Assembly: GCF_036373705.1 (NCBI RefSeq)
Contig: NC_089863.1
Span: 9,560,357-9,624,356 of the forward strand
Direction of reading: 5' to 3'
DNA: 64,000 nt
Origin: Amia ocellicauda
Taxonomy: Eukaryota; Chordata; Actinopteri; Amiiformes; Amiidae
The notes beneath the pieces were generated by a model. The model searched no databases, had not been told where the DNA came from, and saw nothing but the letters and a program-made list of their open reading frames with translations. Made by a program: the position numbers and the translations under genes. Below are positions 57,831 through 64,000 of the stretch, one piece after another. How positions within the stretch are numbered: position 1 is the first letter of the stretch; the number at the start of each line of letters is the position of its first letter.

Positions 57831-58960
57831 GTATTTTGCAGAGCAGCTGGTGTTGTGGGAGAGTGTTGTGTGACAGAGGACTGGGCTGTATAGCACACAG
57901 GGCCTGGGGGGGGCACTAGAGTGGACACAGAGGGTCTGCTACAGACGGTCAGCAATAATACAGTCAGTGCTACTCTGTTCACAAGATCACTGGGGAATAA
58001 TGTATGAATAAAAATATACAATTCATGGTCAGGAAAATAATCAACATTTTAATTCCTAACTACTGTATAAAAGCTTGCAAAGCCTTAAAATTTGCGTCAG
58101 TAAAAGTCTGTACCCGAATCTTTGAGTGGGACAGATAGCAGGAGGTTCAAGCTCAGGTGTGAGTTTATGAAAAATTCATGTTAAAGTACACAAACACGTG
58201 GGATATACATCTCTGGAAAAAATTAAAAGTTCAGAAATCAATGTTAAGTGGTCTCTTAATTTTGTCCAGAGATGTATATATATGAAACAGATTGTCCTCT
58301 AATGGAAAACCATTCAAGGAAGGATGGACAGCAGCTCCCGGCTAAAAACAGGCCACATTCACCGATGTCACAAAAAAATACTTAACTTATATTAGAAAAA
58401 CATCATGATGCTTACGCATTTCGCACCAGGGCACGGGGTCCCCAGGACCAGCACTGAGAGCCAGTGGACTGTATAGACTGGCTATTGCTGTTCAAACAGT
58501 GAACGGTGATGAGTGTGGTGGTGATGCGCTGCTCAAACTGGGGGGAAAAGAGTCTTCATTGTGCAGCTGTTTCATGATGTATATGGGGGGAATTCTTATA
58601 GTCAATTTTACTAGCTTTACGTAGGATCTTTTCTGATGCTCTCCTTAGGGATTTGGGGTATTTTTGTCGTCCAAGCTTTTATTTAAGCAATTTTAAGAAG
58701 GTTTATTGTTTTATCCCCCTTTCGAATCGTGTGCCTGGGTGCAGCCTTCGGTCAGAGTATTGGTGTAAAAATAAATGTTACACTTACCTGTCTGTTGTGG
58801 TGTCCTGGGGTCCTGATCTGTGACTGCGCATGGATGTATGAGAGTGAGCATCTCATGCGATAATATTTAAAATTTAAAATGGTCTGCTTAGTTGTTTGTT
58901 TTGTTGTTTTTTTATTTTACTAGTCAAGAACAATGTGCTTTTGAAGCCTACTTCAAACAT
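57831..58960 (+). other. 3' flank of gene 7 and joined repeat pieces
   Basis: 57831-58420 is the inverse of the gene 6 3' flank. At about 58428 it switches to the right end of the hAT-type MITE block (as at 13127) and then to the LTR-like piece shared with 13.28-13.5 kb (58560-58830). No gene. Confidence 0.55.
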
Positions 58961-59740
58961 CAGTCCGATCTTTTAATTGGTTTTTCATGGATTTAGCATT
59001 TTATTTTCCTTGGATCAGACTGTCTAAAGCTAACGTTACATCAATTCTCATATCCACAATTGCACTTGGAACTACCGAGGGAAGGGCCGATTGCTTCTGC
59101 TCTTCTTCCCATACTTGGCCTGGTGTGGGTGAGTGACACCGTGCTGCTGTTCTTGTTTGTTGTGGTGTTCTCCACCTGGAGGGTCTGCTTACTGCCGGCC
59201 CGACGGAGAGACGGATTCCCACAAACCGTGCACCCTGCTGGAGTATCTACTCTACTGCCTGCAGGTACATGCAGATACACAGACTGCTGCACAGTTACCT
59301 CGTAGCCAATGAGATTATTATTGACAAGAACCATATCATGTGCCTCACTGAGACCTGGCAAACAACTTTTATGATCTCAATCAATCAATCCCGCCTGGTT
59401 ACTCATATTGGTCAACCTCACTCTACTGGGCGAGGCGGCGGTGTTGCTGTTCTGTACCGGGATAATGTTAAAGTTAAACCTATCCGTTTACCTCAGCACA
59501 CTTCTTTTGAACATCTGGCTGTTAAACTCCTGGGTTCTCAACCACTAATCATTTTAACAATCTAAAGACCACATAAGCCATCTGATCTGTTGATTATTGA
59601 CTTCTGTCTGTGCCATGTCCCCCAATGTACTCCTTGTAGGTGATTTTAACATGCAAATCGATGAAACTGAAAAATGTAGATTTGCTGCTGATTTTATATT
59701 TTTACTGGATAAGCCTGACATCACTCAAAAATGTCTATGG
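58961..59740 (+). mobile_element. L2-type LINE, endonuclease part (outer element, 5' piece)
   Basis: 59269-59565 encodes endonuclease text (HIMCLTETWQ, GRGGGVAVLYRD, FEHLAVKLLGSQPLIILTI). It is followed by a frame break and DFNMQIDET-like and FLLDKPDITQ segments to 59740. The continuation lies at 61441 after an interrupting L2 of the opposite strand. Confidence 0.82.
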
Positions 59741-61440
59741 GTTGCGATGCCTCGTTGACCCTCCATGGTGAGGTGCCTCTGGGGTGGGTTGGGCCTCATA
59801 AGCCTTACATGGTGGGGATGAGGTGCCTCGTTGGACCCCCAGAAGTGGCTGTTGCTGGAAGACAAAAAGACACTTGTGCTCAGACTAACCCTTGTCAGTG
59901 CATGATGAACAGTTAGGACTTCTGTCTTTTCAGAATTAAGCATAAGAAAATGTCCTCCATGTTTTAATCTCGGACAGACAGCAGATTAGTTTTTTCTAGG
60001 TCTATGGTATTGTTAGTGCTGGGGTAAAATTGCCACTGTATAACTCTTAGGAAATATAAGAAACTTTCCAGTAAGTTTCTAGTTAAAACTTGCTCATATT
60101 ATGTTTTCTCTGCTCAGACTTATCTACCCAACAGATGGAAACAATTTCTGCTGCTGTGGCAGTCCTTTAGGTAGGGAACTGAAACTATCTATGAAATGTT
60201 TTTCTCAGTAAAGTGTGTACTGTGACCTTGATACCAGTGCCTCCATGTCTGGACTAATTACAATGAATACCTTATGAAATATTGTTTGCTGTGCTGTGTA
60301 CTGTGTCATTGATATCAACTCCTCCATGCTTGAACTAATTACAAAGAATACGTTGTTAAACATTGTTTCCCATGTCTCGGAACTGCTTCAGGACATGTGC
60401 CAAGAAAATATCATCCAGGTTCGGGATGGCCCGGAAACTCATGCAAATTTACACTTGTAAATGTATAAAAGGCTGTGTGAAACTTACAATAAACTGAAGA
60501 GAAACAAACTGTCTTTGTGTCAGTGGCTTTCCTTCCCGAGCTCATCTCCTGCTGAGAGTCTCTGGAAGCGCTGACTGGGGTGCCTGATTCACTGGGATCT
60601 GAAGGGTTGCTTCAACTGAAGTGTTGTACCTTAACAGTTGGGATTTACTGACAAATATAATTGTGTGTCGTCTGCGAAACCGTGAAAGTTAGTATTATGT
60701 TGTCGAATTATATCAACTAAAGCATGTATAATTAAAAAAGTATAGGTCTGAGGACTGAGCCTTGTGGGACTCCGTACTTAACCTCAGTTAAATTTGAGTG
60801 GTTCTCGTTAATCTGTGCATATTGGAGTCTGTTTGACAGATATGATTTAAACCAGAAAAGAACATCGAGAGATAGGCCAACATGGTTTTCTAAGCGGTGT
60901 AACAAGACTTTGTGGTCGATTGTATCAAAAGTCAAAATAATAACACTTGGCGTGCCCTAAGTCGGAGGACTGAAACACGTCATTCAATACTTTTAACAGG
61001 GCCGTTTCTGTACTATGGCCGGAGCGGAAGCCTGATTGGAATTTTTCTTGAAGATGATTATCAGTTAAAAAAGCTTACAATTGGTTTGCAACTAATTTCT
61101 CTAGAACTTTAGAAAGGAAGGGAAGGTTTGAGATAGGTCGATAGTGTTTTAATAGGTTAGGGTCGGCACTGGGTTTCTTAAGAAGTGGTTTAATTACAGC
61201 TATTTTAAATGATTCGGGAACAGATCCTGGGAATAAAGAGGCATTAATAATATTGAGTATTAGGGAAATAATTAATTTCAGAGATTGTTTTAGCAGTTTA
61301 GTGGGTATAGGGTCTAGTGTGCAGATTGTAGTTTTCATTTTAGTAATTACAGAGACCAATTCCTGGTGATTTACTGCGTTAAATGAGTCCAAGGTAGGCA
61401 GGGGCTGTGAAGGAGTAAATGTGTCGACTGTAGTATCTGT
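59741..61440 (-). mobile_element. Second L2-type LINE, inverted inside the first
   Basis: Minus-strand frames read DSFNAVNHQELVSVITKMK, STLDPIPTKLLK-like text, HYRPISNLPFLSKVLEKLVA (61075-61392), DTIDHKVLLHRLENHVGLS...WFKSYLSNRLQYAQI and YGVPQGSVLRPILF (60732-60935). After the solo LTR come MLNSEKTEVL and the GAGGCACCTC 3' segment (59741-59870), which is shared with the L2 at 19.6 kb. About 700 bp between HHALT and the 3' segment is deleted compared with that copy. The true 3' tail is missing. Confidence 0.82.
60017..60636 (+). mobile_element. Solo LTR of a retrovirus-like element (620 bp)
   Basis: It begins TGCTGGGGTAAAATTG and ends GTACCTTAACA. It is flanked by GTTAG (60012-60016) and GTTGG (60637-60641), a 5-bp duplication with one mismatch; the intact L2 site GTTAGGATTTACTG is seen at about 18745 in the related copy. 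TATAAAA at 60464-60470 and AATAAA at 60488-60493 are followed by CTGTCTTTGTGTCAGTGGC, typical of an R-U5 region. No coding sequence is left. It is read on the plus strand, opposite to the host L2. Confidence 0.82.
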
Positions 61441-63190
61441 GTATGTTCCCAGTTCTATCTATTTTCTAATGCCATTAATTTTGCTATTGAAATATAAGCA
61501 ACACATAACTACCTATCTCTGATCACAACGCTGTCATGTTCGAAGTCTCTGTCCACCTTCTTAAACATAATGTCCAACACACCATTTCCTTTAGAAACAT
61601 AAAAAACATCAACCCCACTGATCTTATCAATCTGATTCAGACTTACCCCAGTCCTGACTCCAAGTCTATTCATAATCTCATTGTGCACTACAATGACTGC
61701 CTTTCCTCTTCCCTGAATACCCTCGCTCCCTTTAAAACCCTCTCTGTCTCTTTCACTCACACTGCTCCCTGGTACACCCCACAATTACGCCAGTTAAAAA
61801 CTATTGGATGGCATCTAGAACGCCTGTGCAAGAGGACTGGCCTGGTAATTCACTCCCAAACATACACAGATCACCTGTTGATTTACAAGAATGCTCTCTC
61901 TGCTATCATCAATTCTGTTAAAAATAACTAAAAAGTCCTCTTCACCACAGTAAAATGTTTACTTCAGCCACCCGATAACTTCCCCTTCTGACCACTCCCC
62001 TGAACAGTCTGGTTTTCACTTTAACCACAGCACTGAAACAGCCCTAGTAAAAATCACCAATGACCTTCTCTGTGCAGCGGACTGAGGCGTACTATCCATT
62101 CTCATCCTTCTTGACTTGAGTGCAGCCTTTAATACCATTTCCCATCCACTCCACACAGAACGTTTGGCTGGTGTTGGTGTCACGGGTGTTGCACTCTCTT
62201 GGTTTTCTTCTTACCTCATTGACCGTCAACAGTGTGTGCAAATTAAAAAACACAGATCAGGGTGTGTAGCTGTTTCACAGAGTGTCCCCCAGGGGTCAGT
62301 GTGGGAACACTTCTTTTCATAATTTACCTCCTACCGTTGGGCAAGATTATGCGTCATCACGAACTCAATTTTCACTGCTATGCTGATGATACGCAGCTTT
62401 GCATCTCCATTCTCCTCCGTCCCACTTCCCTTATTAACTGTCTCCAAGACATTAGGAGCTGGATGAGCACGAACCTCCTCAATCTTCACAGCTTCAAGAG
62501 GGAAGTCATGCTTTATCGGCTCTAAATCTATTCTTTCTAAACAGCACAACCTTAGTATTAACATTGATGGTTTTTCAGTTCCACTGTCATCACAAGTCAA
62601 AAGCCTTGGTGTCATCTTGGACAGCATGCTCTCGTCTGAACCCCATATAAAAGTCATTACCCGGACATATTTTTTCCACCTCCGCAACATCTCCAGGCTT
62701 CATCCTTCATTGTCACACTCCAGCACTGAAACCCTTATCCATGCGTTGGTCACTTGTTGATTGGACTACTGCAATTCTCTCCTTACTGGTATCCCTATTA
62801 AACACACCAATAGACTACAATTGGTCCAGAACTCTGCTGCCAGAATACTCACCTGCACTAGATCATCTGAACAGATCACACCAGTCCTTATCCATTGACA
62901 CTGGCCCCACGTGCACTACCATGTCATCTTTTAAGTTGCTTCTCCTTACTTACAAAGCCCTTCAAAACCTGGCACCTACCTATCTGTCGGACCTTCTACC
63001 AGCCTATGCCCCTTCCCGCTCCCTCCGTTCCTCTTCTGCTGGTCTCCTTATCACCCCCACACTCCGTCTCTCTACCATGGGTAGGCTCTGGAACGCACTC
63101 CCCTCACAAATAAAACAAGCAGACACTCTCATCTCTTTTCAAAACACTGCTCCTGACCAGGGGCTCCAGACACATTTTAAAGCAGAACAA
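61441..63190 (+). mobile_element. L2-type LINE (outer element, 3' piece)
   Basis: It resumes with ISDHNAVMFEVSVHL (endonuclease end, 61520) and continues WYTPQLRQLKTIGWHLERL, then DLSAAFNTISHPLH, GVALSWFSSYLIDRQQCVQI, QGSVWEHF, FHCYADDTQLCIS, LHWPHVHYHVIF-like text, and LLLLTYKALQNLAPTYLSDLL with GRLWNALPSQIKQADTLISF. Frame breaks occur near 61930, 62090, 62310, 62525 and 62890. The canonical tail is absent; at about 63190 it joins the duplicated block upstream of gene 8. Confidence 0.85.
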
Positions 63191-63225
63191 ATACATACAT
63201 ACATGTACATGTAAAATTGACTGTT

Positions 63226-63442
63226 TGCGCGTCTTTGTGTCGGTTTCTGTTTGTGTGGGCGACAGTTCTGCAGAGCTGGCAGGGAGCAACACATTTACCA
63301 ATGCGGCCTAAAGTGAAGTGAAGTCATTCAGCTGTGGGTACTTGGGTGTTAGTGTGAGTCTGAGAGTGTGTGTGTGTGTGTGAGAGAGACAATGTATGTG
63401 TTGTCTTCACACTCAGTCCTTACTCTGAGCTCAGAGGGGCAG
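63226..63442 (+). repeat. Duplicated promoter-upstream block of gene 8
   Basis: Nearly identical to 14339-14552 upstream of pseudogene 2, including a (GT)n stretch and CTTACTCTGAGCTCAGAGGGG directly before the TATA box. Confidence 0.75.
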
Positions 63443-63535
63443 TATATAAGCACACAGACCCTCAGTGCTGCACTCACACTCGACCGCTTCAGACCAGACC
63501 CACCGCCAGTGAACTCTCTCTGCGTTTCTCTCCAG
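63443..63535 (+). promoter_or_regulatory. TATA box and exon 1 of RNase-like gene 8
   Basis: TATATAAG at 63443-63450; donor CTCCAG|GTGAAG at 63535/63536, 93 bp span. The leader is nearly identical to that of the other units. Confidence 0.72.
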
Positions 63536-63761
63536 GTGAAGTGTCTCCATTAGAACATGTGTTTTATCTGTTAGAACCTGTATTTCTCCCTCTCTGTCTG
63601 TCATTCTGTCTCTTTCTCTCTCTGTATGGCTTTCTGTTTCCCTCTCTTCCTCTCTGAGCTTGTTAAAGCACACTTCTCAGGCGCAGTAATCGTCTCTCTC
63701 ATCTCTCCTTCCCTCTCTCTCTCTCCCTTCCTCTCTCTCTGTCTTGTCTCCCCAGGTGAAG

Positions 63762-64000
63762 ATGTTGATGTCAGTGCTGTGTGTGTTGGCTGTGCTGGCG
63801 ATCGGCCCCGGCCAGAGCCAGCCCTGCGTCAACCGAGTACATATAGGTCGATACAATACATTCATCAGGAGGCACGTACTGGACTTTCCCAGGAACACAA
63901 ACATACAGCGATGGAGACGCTTCTTAATTTCCAGGGGACTCTGTGGCCGAGTCCCAACCCAGACCTTCATTGACTCGTCTCAGGCGAACGTCGACAACGT
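63762..64000 (+). CDS. RNase A-superfamily-like secreted protein (gene 8), cut by window end
   Basis: The first 79 codons are present and in frame; the rest lies beyond the window. The signal peptide equals gene 1. Then VHIGRYNTFI as in gene 7, RRHV with the His12 equivalent, LDFPRNTN as in gene 4, IQRWRRFLISRGLC as in genes 1 and 6 (serine 58 loop), and GRVPTQTF with TFIDSSQANVDN. It thus combines segments of three other copies. The ATG follows the acceptor CCCCAG|GTGAAG at 63755/63756; the intron is 220 bp. Whether it is intact to the end cannot be seen. Confidence 0.8.
   Translation, partial: MLMSVLCVLAVLAIGPGQSQPCVNRVHIGRYNTFIRRHVLDFPRNTNIQRWRRFLISRGLCGRVPTQTFIDSSQANVDN

Larger units (their letters stand above)
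54294..58420 (+). repeat. Right arm of the inverted duplication (gene 7 arm)
   Basis: It starts at GGTCACTAGTGAAGG and carries, in order, the region homologous to 50800-51143, an AAT microsatellite, a full foldback element, the LINE-tail block, gene 7 and its 3' flank. It is longer than the left arm because of these extra elements. Outer parts also match the 8.7-9.05 kb region. Confidence 0.75.

Overview
The window looks like nuclear DNA of a ray-finned fish. It carries LINEs of several types (L2, CR1, and an APE-type element of unassigned clade), a Penelope-like element, several Tc1/mariner families, hAT-type MITEs, solo LTRs, a tRNA-derived SINE and abundant microsatellites. The repeat mix (CR1, L2, Penelope, Tc1) would suit an early-branching lineage such as gar, bowfin or sturgeon, but I cannot fix the species. 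No prokaryotic or organellar features are visible.

The only host protein-coding genes I can support are a multigene array of secreted RNase A-superfamily-like proteins. Each intact unit has a TATA box, a non-coding exon 1, a short intron of about 190-220 bp, and one coding exon for a 160-161 residue Cys- and Arg-rich preprotein, followed by an AATAAA. Units are numbered here from the left: gene 1 (-, CDS 1192-1677, exon 1 near 5.8 kb), gene 2 pseudogene (+, 14.55-14.98 kb), gene 3 (-, 24290-24775), gene 4 (-, 33612-34094), gene 5 pseudogene (-, 40.86-41.13 kb), gene 6 (-, 49583-50068), gene 7 (+, 57086-57571) and gene 8 (+, 63762 to beyond the right edge). A ninth locus survives only as about 47 bp near 8.7 kb. 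Genes 6 and 7 lie head to head as arms of an inverted duplication around a roughly 3.15 kb spacer (51.14-54.29 kb). Their last 100 codons encode identical protein while their N-terminal parts differ, which suggests gene conversion. Gene 8 reads as a mosaic of segments shared with genes 7, 4 and 1/6.

The proteins keep the two catalytic histidines of RNase A (His12 and His119 equivalents), but the CKxxNTF signature reads CGR(V/F)PTQTF. The catalytic Lys41 is therefore not present in its usual place and two residues are inserted. The Cys26-Cys84 pair is missing and new cysteines occur at both ends. The mature protein of gene 1 has about 21 Arg, 1 Lys, 4 Asp and no Glu. This suggests a cationic secreted defence-type protein with altered or lost nuclease chemistry; that is inference.

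Most of the rest is transposon-derived. An APE LINE sits inside intron 1 of gene 1 and stretches it to 4.1 kb. Several insertions can be read against empty paralogous sites within the window: a 3.6 kb Penelope nest at 9.05-12.65 kb, a CR1 at 6.84-7.71 kb and a solo LTR at 15.58-15.96 kb. A Tc1-like element at 42.33-43.55 kb keeps an open 359-codon transposase frame; a sister copy at 45.96-47.18 kb has a 2-bp frameshift and a third is cut by the left edge. An L2/L2/solo-LTR nest occupies 59-63.2 kb. A 2.6 kb satellite-like array of 11-bp units fills 37.93-40.52 kb.
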